This document shows positions 43,941 to 53,263 of a DNA stretch of 64,000 nucleotides, piece after piece. The stretch's first letter is position 1; each line of letters begins with the position of its first letter. Source of the DNA: Paenibacillus thalictri (lineage in GTDB: Bacteria > Bacillota > Bacilli > Paenibacillales > NBRC-103111). The DNA is taken from positions 124,001 to 188,000 of the forward strand of contig NZ_SIRE01000003.1 of NCBI RefSeq assembly GCF_004307995.1. Reading direction: 5' to 3'. Below the pieces are notes generated by a model. That model was not told the DNA's origin. It saw only the letters and a list, made by a program, of their open reading frames with translations, and made no database searches. The position numbers and the translations under genes are program-made.

Positions 43941-45923
43941 ATGAACGACGACAAGGTTAAGATTACTGTTATCATTCCTGTGTACAACCGCGCGGCGTAT
44001 TTACCTTTTGCCATTAAAAGCGTGCTGGCACAAAGCTTCGCAGCCTGGAAGCTGATCATTGCCGATGACGCTTCCACTGACAAAACTCAAGAGGCGGCCC
44101 GGCCTTTTCTCTCCGATCCAAGAGTCGAATATATACGGTTTGCCCAAAATCGCGGAACCGGGGCTAATCTTGCCGCTGCGCTGCAGCTCGTTCAGACGCC
44201 TTATTTTGTCATATTGGATTCCGACGATTGGCTGGACGTACGGGCTTTGGACATATTGCTGCATGAGATGGAAAACCAAGACGATTCGACAGGACTTGTG
44301 TATGGCAACAGCATCCATTGGTCTGAGCAAAAAGGCCGCATTCAAGCCAAGAAGGTAGAGAAGTACCGGACCTTTACAGACAAATATGATTTTATGCTGT
44401 ATCATCCGATGGTCAGACCGAGATTTTTCCGCACGCAAGCCGTACGTGAGGTTGGCGGCTTCGAGCTGGACGATCCCCATCAGGGACGTTTTATGGAAGA
44501 TCGGTATATTTTGCTTAAACTGATAGCCAAGTACCGCTTCCATCACGTTGACATTGTTTTATATAACCTGAGGCTTCATGAATCCAATATTTCCGGCGCC
44601 AAGAACATCGTCAAATTCGAAGAAACCCGTTTATATGTGTATCCGAAAATATTAAAGATGTGGAACGACGAATATGAGCCCGTATTTGAAAGGATTAAAG
44701 GCTGGCTGCACCTGAGCAAGCTGCTGCCTAAACGTAAGGGTATTCCCGTACGGCAACCCGCCGAGACCGCGGCGAACGCCGATCAAACGGATGCTCCAGG
44801 GCCCAAGGTGACGGTCGTTATGCCGACCTACAACCGCGCTCCTTTTATTAAAGAAGCCGTACAAAGCGTGCTGGACCAGATGTTGCAGGATTGGCGACTG
44901 CTCATAATCGATGATGCTTCTGCTGACGGGACGGAAGAGCTGCTGAGCGAATACTGGAGCGACCATCGGATTACTTATGTGAAACGTCCGATCAACGGAG
45001 GGATTGGCCCGGTTCTTAACGATGCATTAAAGCTGGTGACCACCCCTTATTTTATGCAGCTAGACGCGGACGATTGGATCGAGAAGGAGACGTTAAGCTT
45101 ATTGCTGGGCGGGATGGAGCAAGCCGGAGAACATACAGCCTTGGCCTACGGAAACTCGATTTACCATAAGAAGAAAAAGGACGGCATCATAACCGATCCC
45201 CCCTTTAAGCATCGCGAGTTTACGGATAAATACGATGTGCTGCTGTACAGGTGGATGGTGGTACCCCGTTTTTACCGGACACAATCGGTCCGGGCGGTGG
45301 GCGGCTGGGATTTGAGTGTGCCGTTCCATGGGCGTTATATGGAAGACCGGCAGATGTTTTATAAACTGGCGGAGCACTTTAAGTTTCTGTATATCGACCG
45401 GGAGTTCTACCATTACCGTCTTCATGACACGAATCTTTCGCTGTCGAATAGAGAAAAGTATGCCGAAATCAGAGTGTATTTGGTACAATATTTTTTTCAT
45501 AAATGGAAGGGCACAGAGCAGACGCATTGTGTCATTGAATGGCATTTGAATGCTGAAGGCTGGCCTCAGTTTCGTCTTGTTCCGGTCGAACAGCGGAAAA
45601 AACATCTATTTGTGCTTGCGTCAGCATCACGGGATGAGCTTACGGAACGGGTGAAACACCGTATTGCAGAACAAAGCAAAGAATACTTGCTGCGAGGATG
45701 TTCTGTCGTCGTGTTTACTTTGGATGGGGTGAATGAAAGAGGGAGATATATAAGAGGCATACCATTGGAGCAACTGAGCGGCAATCCTCCCAAAGAAGCG
45801 TTGTATCCCTTGCCTGACAAGCTTTATCTGGAAAACGCCAAGCTGTATGAAAAAGCCAAAAAGTGGGGAGAAACCGCCGGTTGCGAAGTATTGCTTAATT
45901 TCCCCCTTCTTCCGCCTCCATGA
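43941..45923 (+). CDS. Tandem family-2 glycosyltransferase
   Basis: The 660-residue protein holds two complete GT-A domains in one chain: the first (about 8-230) has VIIPVYNR, ADDAST and ILDSDDW; the second (about 290-510) has VVMPTYNR, IDDASADG and QLDADDW. The DxD residues for nucleotide sugar are intact in both. A C-terminal domain of about 110 residues is unrecognised. Two linked domains usually add alternating sugars to a surface or spore polysaccharide. No membrane helix, so it acts at the cytoplasmic face. GGGAGG lies before ATG 43941. Its 3' end overlaps the convergent glycosyltransferase gene by 29 bp. Confidence 0.9.
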   Translation: MNDDKVKITVIIPVYNRAAYLPFAIKSVLAQSFAAWKLIIADDASTDKTQEAARPFLSDPRVEYIRFAQNRGTGANLAAALQLVQTPYFVILDSDDWLDVRALDILLHEMENQDDSTGLVYGNSIHWSEQKGRIQAKKVEKYRTFTDKYDFMLYHPMVRPRFFRTQAVREVGGFELDDPHQGRFMEDRYILLKLIAKYRFHHVDIVLYNLRLHESNISGAKNIVKFEETRLYVYPKILKMWNDEYEPVFERIKGWLHLSKLLPKRKGIPVRQPAETAANADQTDAPGPKVTVVMPTYNRAPFIKEAVQSVLDQMLQDWRLLIIDDASADGTEELLSEYWSDHRITYVKRPINGGIGPVLNDALKLVTTPYFMQLDADDWIEKETLSLLLGGMEQAGEHTALAYGNSIYHKKKKDGIITDPPFKHREFTDKYDVLLYRWMVVPRFYRTQSVRAVGGWDLSVPFHGRYMEDRQMFYKLAEHFKFLYIDREFYHYRLHDTNLSLSNREKYAEIRVYLVQYFFHKWKGTEQTHCVIEWHLNAEGWPQFRLVPVEQRKKHLFVLASASRDELTERVKHRIAEQSKEYLLRGCSVVVFTLDGVNERGRYIRGIPLEQLSGNPPKEALYPLPDKLYLENAKLYEKAKKWGETAGCEVLLNFPLLPPP

Positions 45924-46851
45924 TGGTCTCTACACAGCCTAGGAACTGCTTGGCACGAATGGCGGCGGAATGATGATTGTGTATGAAATGAAATCCGGCA
46001 TCCGCAATCCGCTGCCGTTCCGCTTCGTGGTTTAAGTAATATTCGGCTTTTGTATAAAAATCATCCTTGGTGATCGGTACGAAATGTTTATCCGGCTCAA
46101 ATCCCAAGTCCGTCAATTCTTGAACGTATGGAGCAAGCAGCAAAGTCCGGCAGGCCAGAACCTCAAAATATTTACGTACGGGATAATGGAAGACAGAATC
46201 GCATGTCAGGAAAATTTTAGCCTGATTGATTGTTTGGGCGTAAGTTTCACCAATCAAAATGTCTTTCTCCTCATCAACCGTGAAGTTACGGTAACCCGGG
46301 TGATTTTTGTGAAAAAAGCCGGAATGGTATTTCAGTTTATTCAGCATGTGCCATCTGAGCGGGTATATCGTTGGAGCGGTTGAGCCGAGCAGCATATAAT
46401 TTACATGTTTCGGCTGTCCGTAGTCGCGGAATACGTTGGTATCCGCAAAGTGAGGAAACCAGTGAAGCCGGTCTGCAAATTGGGGATACGCCTGGAGAAA
46501 CGGATCTCTGTAGATGGAAAAAATATGCCGTACGCCGTTCGAACTCAAATACCGTTCCCGCTCTTTTTTTCTGTTATGGATATCATGAACGATTACCCCG
46601 AAGGGGATAGCCAATTGATCCAAACCTTGAATAGCGGGGCTATGACCACGCCCACCCTGATACAATTCGTTGATCAGGATGAAATCAGGCTTGTACGGCA
46701 GCCGGTCCAAAATATCGCGGATGTGTCCGGGCTCGTGCCATTGTGTCAAATCCGCCAGCTTGGCAAGCTCTAGGGCAAAATAATGAAAGCTTCTTTGCAC
46801 ATATTTGCTGAAGTCGTGAGTAATAAATAAAATCCGTTTTCTCGGTATCAT
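45895..46851 (-). CDS. CgeB-like glycosyltransferase
   Basis: The 318-residue protein looks like a GT-B group-1 transferase of the CgeB/spore-protein type: N-terminal ILFITHDFSKYVQRSFHYFALEL, a central LHWFPHFADTNVF and a C-terminal donor-site part HYPVRKYFEVLACRTLLLAP ending in a helix. CgeB-like proteins glycosylate the spore or cell surface. AAGGAG precedes ATG 46851. It converges on and overlaps the tandem GT2 gene by 29 bp; both likely decorate the same surface polymer (inference). Confidence 0.85.
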   Translation of the reverse strand: MIPRKRILFITHDFSKYVQRSFHYFALELAKLADLTQWHEPGHIRDILDRLPYKPDFILINELYQGGRGHSPAIQGLDQLAIPFGVIVHDIHNRKKERERYLSSNGVRHIFSIYRDPFLQAYPQFADRLHWFPHFADTNVFRDYGQPKHVNYMLLGSTAPTIYPLRWHMLNKLKYHSGFFHKNHPGYRNFTVDEEKDILIGETYAQTINQAKIFLTCDSVFHYPVRKYFEVLACRTLLLAPYVQELTDLGFEPDKHFVPITKDDFYTKAEYYLNHEAERQRIADAGFHFIHNHHSAAIRAKQFLGCVETIMEAEEGGN

Positions 46852-47070
46852 GTCCGTTCTCCTTCATACCCGCTGGTCACATACTAATTTATTCATGGGG
46901 GCCAATAGTGATACACAGAAGTGAGGGAGAGCGGAATGGTTCGGGCGGCGGCGAGAAACGAGCTTCAAGTTGCGTGGCCCGGCAAAAATGGAGCACAACG
47001 GAAGTTAAATATCTTGAATCGCGAATCGTCCTATGTCTATAATGAGACCAGTAAGGAAAGGAGAAGGGGC

Positions 47071-48813
47071 ATGCGGCTTGCCGGCACATATATGGATTTA
47101 AAAATCAAACATAAGCTGTTTCTGTCATTTGTCGTCACGATTCTGTTTACGGTCTTGATCCTAAGCGTTGTTAACTATAATGTAAGCGCATTAACGATCA
47201 AGGAAAATACGCTGGAGCAATCGAAATATACGTTAAATCAAATATCGGTGAATTTGGAAAACAAAGCACGGTATGTCGACGAAAAAATATTTGCCCAATA
47301 CAAGGATCAAATGTTGTACAAGTATGTAAGAGAAGGCGCCGATGCCGACTCGATCTCGTTTTCCAACGCGCTGCTTAATTTTTTTAATTATTTGGAGCCA
47401 TATGTGCAATCCGCGCTGATTGTCGATCAGCGGTATAACGAACATTATATCAGCCGAGACGGTCAGCCTAACCCTAAACCTGATGACAGGCAGCGGAAGA
47501 GCGAGCTGGAAGGCGAGCTGCGCGAATTATGGGGAGCGGCCCGCTGGGCGAAGGGCTCCAAGGACACGGTATATCTGGAACGCGCATTGTACGATATCGA
47601 AACGACAAAATACATAGGGTACCTCATTGTTGGCGTCGATGCACAGTATTTGGCCGACGTATACAATCAACCAAGCTCACGGCCGATGGGCGACATTATC
47701 GTGCTGAATTCGCACAAAGAACCGATGTTGTACAAGGAGGACACGGAAGCCGGCATCGCACGCCAGCTTCTGGCCGGGGAGCTGCCGTCAAACATGAGCG
47801 GCGCCTTTATTTCCTCGACGGTTCCGTCGCCCAACAATGAATGGATTTTGCTGAATAGGATTCCTGTGAAAGACATTACCGGCAATTTGGATTCTCTGCG
47901 TTATTGGAGCGTGCTGACCTTCGCGGCTGCGGTCATTGCGGCTTCGGTATTGGCTTTGCTGATCTCCAGCCATATATCGGGCAATGTCAAACTGCTGCTG
48001 TCCAGTATCCGTTCGGTATCGAAAGGCGATTTCGAAGTCCGTATCCGTCCCAGAGGCAAAGACGAGGTAGGTTTGCTGGCCGAAGAATTTAACCGGATGT
48101 CGGAGAAGATCCGGGAGTTGATGGAGCAGGTCAAGGAGGAGCAAACGTTAAAGCAGCAGGCGGAGTACAGAATGCTCGAATTTCAATATAACGCGCTGCA
48201 AGCTCAGATGAATCCGCATTTTCTGTACAACACGCTGGAGTCGATCAATAGTTTGGCCAAAATTAGCGGGAATAAAGAAATCAGCAAACTGGTCATTGCG
48301 CTTGGCAATTTATTGCGGGAAAGCATCCGCAAGAAAAGCAAGTTTGTGACGCTTGAGGAAGAACTTGAGTATGTGAAAAATTACTTGTCCATCTATAAAA
48401 TCATCTACGAAGACCGGCTTGAAGTGCGGTATGAATGCGATTTGCAGGAACGGGACACGACGATTCCCAATTTTATTTTGCAGCCGATTGTTGAGAATTG
48501 CATTGTTCATGGCATCGAGAAACAAACGGGTAACGGATTAATTCACATTCGGATTTATGCGCAGGACGCCTATTGCTGCATCGAAATCGAAGATAATGGG
48601 GTCGGCATGACGGAAGATCAGGTGGAAGCGCTCCGCAGGCTGGAGGATCACGGGAGCTTGCAGCATACAAAGCATACACGTGTGGGGATTCGCAGCGTAG
48701 CCGAGCGGCTGATGCTCATATACGGAACAAATTGCCGATTTGAAATTCAATCGGTTGTGCAGCAGGGAACGACTGTGCGGCTGACGCTGCCGCTTCACGC
48801 CAAAGTATCGTAG
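47071..48813 (+). CDS. YesM-type sensor histidine kinase
   Basis: The 580-residue kinase, from ATG 47071 (AAGGAGAAGGGGC), has TM1 at about 16-38, an extracellular sensor (about 40-275), TM2 at about 283-305, HAMP, the His_kinase domain with acceptor His in AQMNPHFLYNTLESIN, and HATPase_c. This LytS/YesM class pairs with AraC-type response regulators in carbohydrate loci. The partner gene starts 13 bp downstream. A longer ORF to 46921 has no ribosome binding site. Confidence 0.92.
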   Translation: MRLAGTYMDLKIKHKLFLSFVVTILFTVLILSVVNYNVSALTIKENTLEQSKYTLNQISVNLENKARYVDEKIFAQYKDQMLYKYVREGADADSISFSNALLNFFNYLEPYVQSALIVDQRYNEHYISRDGQPNPKPDDRQRKSELEGELRELWGAARWAKGSKDTVYLERALYDIETTKYIGYLIVGVDAQYLADVYNQPSSRPMGDIIVLNSHKEPMLYKEDTEAGIARQLLAGELPSNMSGAFISSTVPSPNNEWILLNRIPVKDITGNLDSLRYWSVLTFAAAVIAASVLALLISSHISGNVKLLLSSIRSVSKGDFEVRIRPRGKDEVGLLAEEFNRMSEKIRELMEQVKEEQTLKQQAEYRMLEFQYNALQAQMNPHFLYNTLESINSLAKISGNKEISKLVIALGNLLRESIRKKSKFVTLEEELEYVKNYLSIYKIIYEDRLEVRYECDLQERDTTIPNFILQPIVENCIVHGIEKQTGNGLIHIRIYAQDAYCCIEIEDNGVGMTEDQVEALRRLEDHGSLQHTKHTRVGIRSVAERLMLIYGTNCRFEIQSVVQQGTTVRLTLPLHAKVS

Positions 48814-48826
48814 GGGGTTCAAGCAG

Positions 48827-50047
48827 ATGAACAAAGTGATGATAATCGACGATAACGCCTTAATAAGAAAAGCGATCCGCAGCACGATGGACTGGAAGGG
48901 CATGGACTGCGAGGTCGTAGGCGAGGCCGGCGACGGGATGGAGGGCATGCAGCGGATACTGGCGAACGCGCCGGACCTTATTATTACGGATATCAAAATG
49001 CCCGGCATCGACGGTTTGGACATGATCCAAGCGATACGTTCCGCGCTCCCCGGCAGCAAAGTTATCGTCATTACCGCTTATGCGGAATTCGAATATGCTC
49101 AAAAAGCGATTCAGACGGGGGTTGCCGATCTGATCGTCAAGCCGATTGACGACGATCAGTTAGAGAAATCGATCCGCAAAGCGGTCGAAGAGCTGAGTGC
49201 GTTCCGGGAGAAACACCGGCAAATCGCCCATGTCGAGATTGAAAAAGAAAAGCTGGCGGGAATGGTCCAGGATGCGCTTCCGCTGATTCGCCAAGATTTT
49301 CTGCGGCAGCTGGTTAACGAGGACTGTACGGATAGCGGCAAAACACGCCAAACCGCCGACAGCTTGGGTCTGCATTCAAACGTGTACGCGCTGCTGTTGA
49401 TTCGCGCCAAGAAACAAAACGACAGCGTCGCTAAAGTCAAGTCGATGGCGGCTGCCCGGTCCTTGAGCTGTGTCGAGTTATTGTCGGATGAGGTGCATAT
49501 CCTGCTGCTGTATCCTTTTCATTCCGGATCTGTAGCGGAACCGGAATTTTCCGGCATCGTCGCCAAAATTCACGCTGCTCTGGTGTCTGAGCCGCATGCC
49601 GGCGAAGAGGCGGCTTGCAGCGCCGGCTATAGCGATTTGGCGCAAACACACGTGGTGTATGCTGCAACGGTCCGGAGCTGGCGGGAACAGCCGTACCGTT
49701 ATGCCGAAGCGGCGGATGCGTCTTATTCCCTGTTGACCAGAAACGTATTAAAGTACGTCTCCGAGCATATTAAAGAGGACCTGACGCTCAGCCATACGGC
49801 GGCGTTGTTTGACATCAGCCCCGGCTACTTAAGCAGCTTGATTAAAAAAGATACCGGAGACACGTTCACCGAACTAGTGAGCCGGGGGAAAATTCAGCTG
49901 GCCAAACGCCTGCTGCTGGACCCCAAATGCCGCATCGGCGAGGTCGGGGGCATGTTGGGCTTCAAGGATTACGCTTATTTTTATCAGGTGTTTAAAAAAT
50001 ACGCCGGCTGCTCGCCCAAAGAATATCAGAAGGGGGCTATTGAGTGA
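48827..50047 (+). CDS. YesN-type response regulator (REC plus AraC HTH)
   Basis: The 406-residue protein has a REC domain (acidic IIDDN, phospho-Asp at ITDIKMPGIDG near 55, Lys in VKPIDDD) and a C-terminal AraC double HTH (about 305-400: DLTLSHTAALFDISPGYLSSLIKKDTG). It activates the transporter genes downstream when phosphorylated by the YesM kinase. Its stop overlaps the next start by 4 bp (GTGA). Confidence 0.93.
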   Translation: MNKVMIIDDNALIRKAIRSTMDWKGMDCEVVGEAGDGMEGMQRILANAPDLIITDIKMPGIDGLDMIQAIRSALPGSKVIVITAYAEFEYAQKAIQTGVADLIVKPIDDDQLEKSIRKAVEELSAFREKHRQIAHVEIEKEKLAGMVQDALPLIRQDFLRQLVNEDCTDSGKTRQTADSLGLHSNVYALLLIRAKKQNDSVAKVKSMAAARSLSCVELLSDEVHILLLYPFHSGSVAEPEFSGIVAKIHAALVSEPHAGEEAACSAGYSDLAQTHVVYAATVRSWREQPYRYAEAADASYSLLTRNVLKYVSEHIKEDLTLSHTAALFDISPGYLSSLIKKDTGDTFTELVSRGKIQLAKRLLLDPKCRIGEVGGMLGFKDYAYFYQVFKKYAGCSPKEYQKGAIE

Positions 50048-51321
50048 AGGCGGCATGGGGCATCCCGTTTTGCTTATTGGCCTTGACGGCCGCAGCCGGG
50101 TGCAGCGCTTCAACGGAAGTCGCTCCCGACGTCCAACAGCAGGCCGCAGCCGGACAACCGGTAACACTGCGCATTATGCATGTTATGGACGGCTCGCATC
50201 CCGATGCGTTAAAAGCGGTGACCGATTCCGTGACAAGGCGGAATCCGCGCATCAAATTTGATATCCAGCAGACCAGCACGGTCCAATATGCCGAATTGCT
50301 TAAGACAAAGATGGCTTCCGGCGCCGCACCCGACATTGTGTTCGGGAAGGTCAGCGAATACACGGACATCGTAAAGGCGGGACAAATATTCGATCTGAGC
50401 GGCCAACCGTTTGTCGACCGCATGACCGATGAAGTGAAAAAGATGATGACCGTCGACGGCAAGATATACGGCATAGCTGAGGACGTATTTACGCTTGGGG
50501 TATTTTACAACAAAGACATGTTTAAGCAATACGGCCTTGAGGTGCCGGCGACGTACTCCGAATATGTGCGTGTGATGGAGACGTTTCGGAATAACGGCAT
50601 ACCGCCTTTCGCCAGAACTTATAAAGAGCAGCAGTGGATCCGGCTGGAATTTTTGAGCGAATGGCGGGTTATTGCCGCTCAGAAGTATCCGAACTTTTTC
50701 CTCGACATTCAATCCGGAGCGGCGAAGCTGTCGGACTATCCGGAGTTCAGAGATACGCTGGCCCGTTTTGCCAAGCGGCTTTCCTACAAATCGGGCGACG
50801 AGCTTGGCATGTATGCATATCAGGCGCTGCAGTCGTTTGCCGGAGGCAAATTTCCGATGATGATACTGCATTCGGGCAATTTGACGGATATCCGCAAAAA
50901 TAACCCTGAAGGCCATTTCGGATTTTTCGCTTCCGCATTTTCCGACAATCCGGATGAAAACAAAATTTTCGAAAGCCCGGACAGCGCGTTTATGATTACT
51001 TCGCAAAGCAAACATAAGGCGGAGGCGCTGGAGCTGTTCGACTACATGTTGTCTCCCGAAGGCTGGAACGATTGGAGCACGCATGTATCCGCGATCCCGG
51101 CGATGAAAAACGCGGCTCCGGCCAAATCCGAGCCGATGATCGACGACATCCTTGCCTACCAGAAGGCCGGTAAAATAACCGGGGATGTGTTCCTGTACAC
51201 GGGCGAAGCCAAAAAGAAAGAGTTTGAGATGTATCAGCAATTCGCTTCAAAGCCGGGCGTCAATGTGGACGAATTTGTCAAACAGTGGGAGAAGCAATTC
51301 CAGGGAACAAACGCTCCGTAA
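50044..51321 (+). CDS. Solute-binding lipoprotein coupled to the YesM/YesN pair
   Basis: The 425-residue family-1 binding protein has lipobox AAAGC (Cys near 19) and a maltose-binding-like core (VTLRIMHVMDGSHPDALKAVTDSV). It starts at GTG 50044, overlapping the regulator's stop by 4 bp. A second binding-protein gene lies before the permeases, so this one may present ligand to the sensor kinase instead of, or as well as, transport (inference). The GTG start and tight coupling suggest low, sensor-matched expression. Confidence 0.9.
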   Translation: MKAAWGIPFCLLALTAAAGCSASTEVAPDVQQQAAAGQPVTLRIMHVMDGSHPDALKAVTDSVTRRNPRIKFDIQQTSTVQYAELLKTKMASGAAPDIVFGKVSEYTDIVKAGQIFDLSGQPFVDRMTDEVKKMMTVDGKIYGIAEDVFTLGVFYNKDMFKQYGLEVPATYSEYVRVMETFRNNGIPPFARTYKEQQWIRLEFLSEWRVIAAQKYPNFFLDIQSGAAKLSDYPEFRDTLARFAKRLSYKSGDELGMYAYQALQSFAGGKFPMMILHSGNLTDIRKNNPEGHFGFFASAFSDNPDENKIFESPDSAFMITSQSKHKAEALELFDYMLSPEGWNDWSTHVSAIPAMKNAAPAKSEPMIDDILAYQKAGKITGDVFLYTGEAKKKEFEMYQQFASKPGVNVDEFVKQWEKQFQGTNAP

Positions 51322-51798
51322 CACGTCGTATGAATGTGGTTATGCGAAGTATCGCGTATTTGAAAAAAGCATCGCCTTCCGGTTGAAGCGCAAGCCGCGA
51401 CCAAAGGAGGCTGCTGAAAAAGTGAACGCTGCATGAGCGAATTATTCCTCCGATCGCCGATTGTCTCCGAATTTCTTGGATTATACCCGCTTATGGCAGG
51501 CGAAATTCGGGGACAAAAGCGAACGCTGACGCTTCTCCGGAATAATCTCGCTCACTTCGCTGCTTTTTCAATGGCCCCCAGCCGGAGTGCGGTGCTTTTT
51601 GTCGTTCCAGTCGTTCCGATCGTGCTGGCGTTCCATTGCGGTTCGATTTGCCGAAACATAAAAATATCTAATAAATTCGCAAATGGCTCATATATGTTTT
51701 CTTCTGCAACCGCTTTAAAATAAAACTTGTTCGCGCGAATGCAAATACGGCTCAAATACGGATAACCGGAAAACGAATATACGCAGGGGGGATTCAAG
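51322..51798. other. Intergenic region with palindromic repeat copy C
   Basis: No gene is supported. It contains copy C of the palindromic element (51406-51579) followed by a GC/T-tract sequence, then an AT-rich stretch likely to hold the promoter for the second binding protein. The 51433 ORF is a translation of the repeat. Confidence 0.6.
51406..51579 (-). repeat. Palindromic MITE-like element, copy C (inverted, diverged)
   Basis: About 174 bp matching the reverse complement of copy A with many substitutions and without the 9-bp AATTCAAGA-type segment also absent from copy B. The terminal repeats are imperfect (GGAGGCTGCTGAAAAAGT left; right end complements to GGGGCCATTGAAAAAGC). It sits between the two binding-protein genes. 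Confidence 0.78.
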
Positions 51799-53175
51799 GT
51801 GAATAAGAAGGCGGTATGGTTTGCCGGCGCAGCGCTTTTGTTGGCGCTCACCGGATGCAGCAGCGGCAATAGCAATGGCGGAAGCAGCGCGCCAAAGCCG
51901 GCGGACGGCAAAGGAACGGCGGAGACAGCGGCGCCTGCCAATACGGGAGCTGCCGGCGCAGGCGCTGCGGTGGGCAAGTCAATCGAGCTGAGAGTATCTT
52001 GGTGGGGTTCGGCGGCGCGTAATGAGAAGATGAATAAAATATTCGATCTTTACGAAAAGCAAAATCCGAATATTAAAATCGTCAGAGAATCTGCCGCAGA
52101 CAATGGACCCAAGCTGCTGACCGATGCGGCGGCCCGCAATTTGCCGGATATTTTCGGCAATCAACTGCAAATTAACGGCGCGGAATACGCCAACAAAGGA
52201 TTGTATGAGCCGCTGGACGATTATGTCAAAAAAGGGCTGATCAATCTCGACGGGTGGGATCCGAACTATGTGAAGGCCGGAATGATCGGCGGCAAGCAGG
52301 TTGCCGTTCCTTGGGGGCTCAGCTACCGGGCCATTCTGGTTAATGCGGACGGGCTCAAACGGGTGGGAATGGACCCTCCTCCTGCGGATTTAAGTTATAA
52401 AGACTTTATCGCGTACGGGGAACAGTTGAAGAGCAAGCTGCCAAAAGACGTCTATGTGATCGACGATGTTGGGGGACATATGGAGACGCTTGCCGTTTAT
52501 TTGCGCCAGAAAGGCAAAGATTGGTTTACGCCGGACGGCAAAAGCCTTGGCTTCAGCAAAGAGGATCTTGCCGAATATTGGTCGTTCTGGACCGAGCTCC
52601 GCAAGAAAGGAATTGCTCCGCCGGCACAGTTTACAGCGGAGAATGCATCGGCGCTGTGGGAAAATTCTCCGATTGTCAAAGGCAAATTGATGCTGCAGAA
52701 CGCCAACGGCAACTGGGCGAAAATTGTGCAGCCTTTCACCAAGGATAAAATTTTGCTGCACCGCGCTTTTGTGATGCCGGAAGGCAAATCCGTCGGCGGC
52801 GAAGAGATGCTTATCTTCGGCTTCGGCATCTCCCGGGATTCGAAACATAAGGAAGAAGCTGCGAAGCTGCTCAACTGGTTTGTGAACGACAGCGAAGCGC
52901 AGAAGCTGTATAACGCCGAGCTTGGCGTAATTGGCTCGCCTAAAGCGAAAGCGGCGATTGCATCCACATTGGACCCGCTGGACGCGGAAGGCTTCAAGCT
53001 GCTGGACACGATCTTAAAAACGGTGCCGAATACCGGCATCAGACCGGAAATCGAAAAATCGCCGAAGGTGCTGGACACGATCGGCAAATTTTACGAGCAG
53101 GTGATGTTCGACAAGATGACGGTCGATCAAGCGGCGGAGGCCGCATATAAAGCGGCGTCGGATGTGCTGAAATAA
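51799..53175 (+). CDS. Sugar-binding lipoprotein of the YesMN transporter
   Basis: The 458-residue family-1 binding protein has lipobox LALTGC (Cys near 16), a Gly/Ala/Pro linker to about 55, and a maltose-binding-like core (LRVSWWGSAARNEKMNKIFDLYEKQNPNIKI). Start is GTG 51799 after AGGGGGGATTCAA. A hairpin follows the stop, then the two permeases; this is the transport-coupled binding protein of the locus. Confidence 0.92.
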   Translation: MNKKAVWFAGAALLLALTGCSSGNSNGGSSAPKPADGKGTAETAAPANTGAAGAGAAVGKSIELRVSWWGSAARNEKMNKIFDLYEKQNPNIKIVRESAADNGPKLLTDAAARNLPDIFGNQLQINGAEYANKGLYEPLDDYVKKGLINLDGWDPNYVKAGMIGGKQVAVPWGLSYRAILVNADGLKRVGMDPPPADLSYKDFIAYGEQLKSKLPKDVYVIDDVGGHMETLAVYLRQKGKDWFTPDGKSLGFSKEDLAEYWSFWTELRKKGIAPPAQFTAENASALWENSPIVKGKLMLQNANGNWAKIVQPFTKDKILLHRAFVMPEGKSVGGEEMLIFGFGISRDSKHKEEAAKLLNWFVNDSEAQKLYNAELGVIGSPKAKAAIASTLDPLDAEGFKLLDTILKTVPNTGIRPEIEKSPKVLDTIGKFYEQVMFDKMTVDQAAEAAYKAASDVLK

Positions 53176-53187
53176 CTGTGTAAGAAA

Positions 53188-53222
53188 GCGGCCTTGGTTC
53201 CTTTAACCGGACCAAGGCTGTT
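53188..53222 (+). terminator. Intercistronic hairpin between binding protein and permease
   Basis: Perfect stem GCCTTGGT (53191-53198) / ACCAAGGC (53211-53218) without a T-tract; probably a leaky terminator or mRNA stabiliser giving more binding protein than permease. Confidence 0.55.
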
Positions 53223-53263
53223 CATTTACAGCCAACCGCACAAATGCAATAAGGGGGTATATC

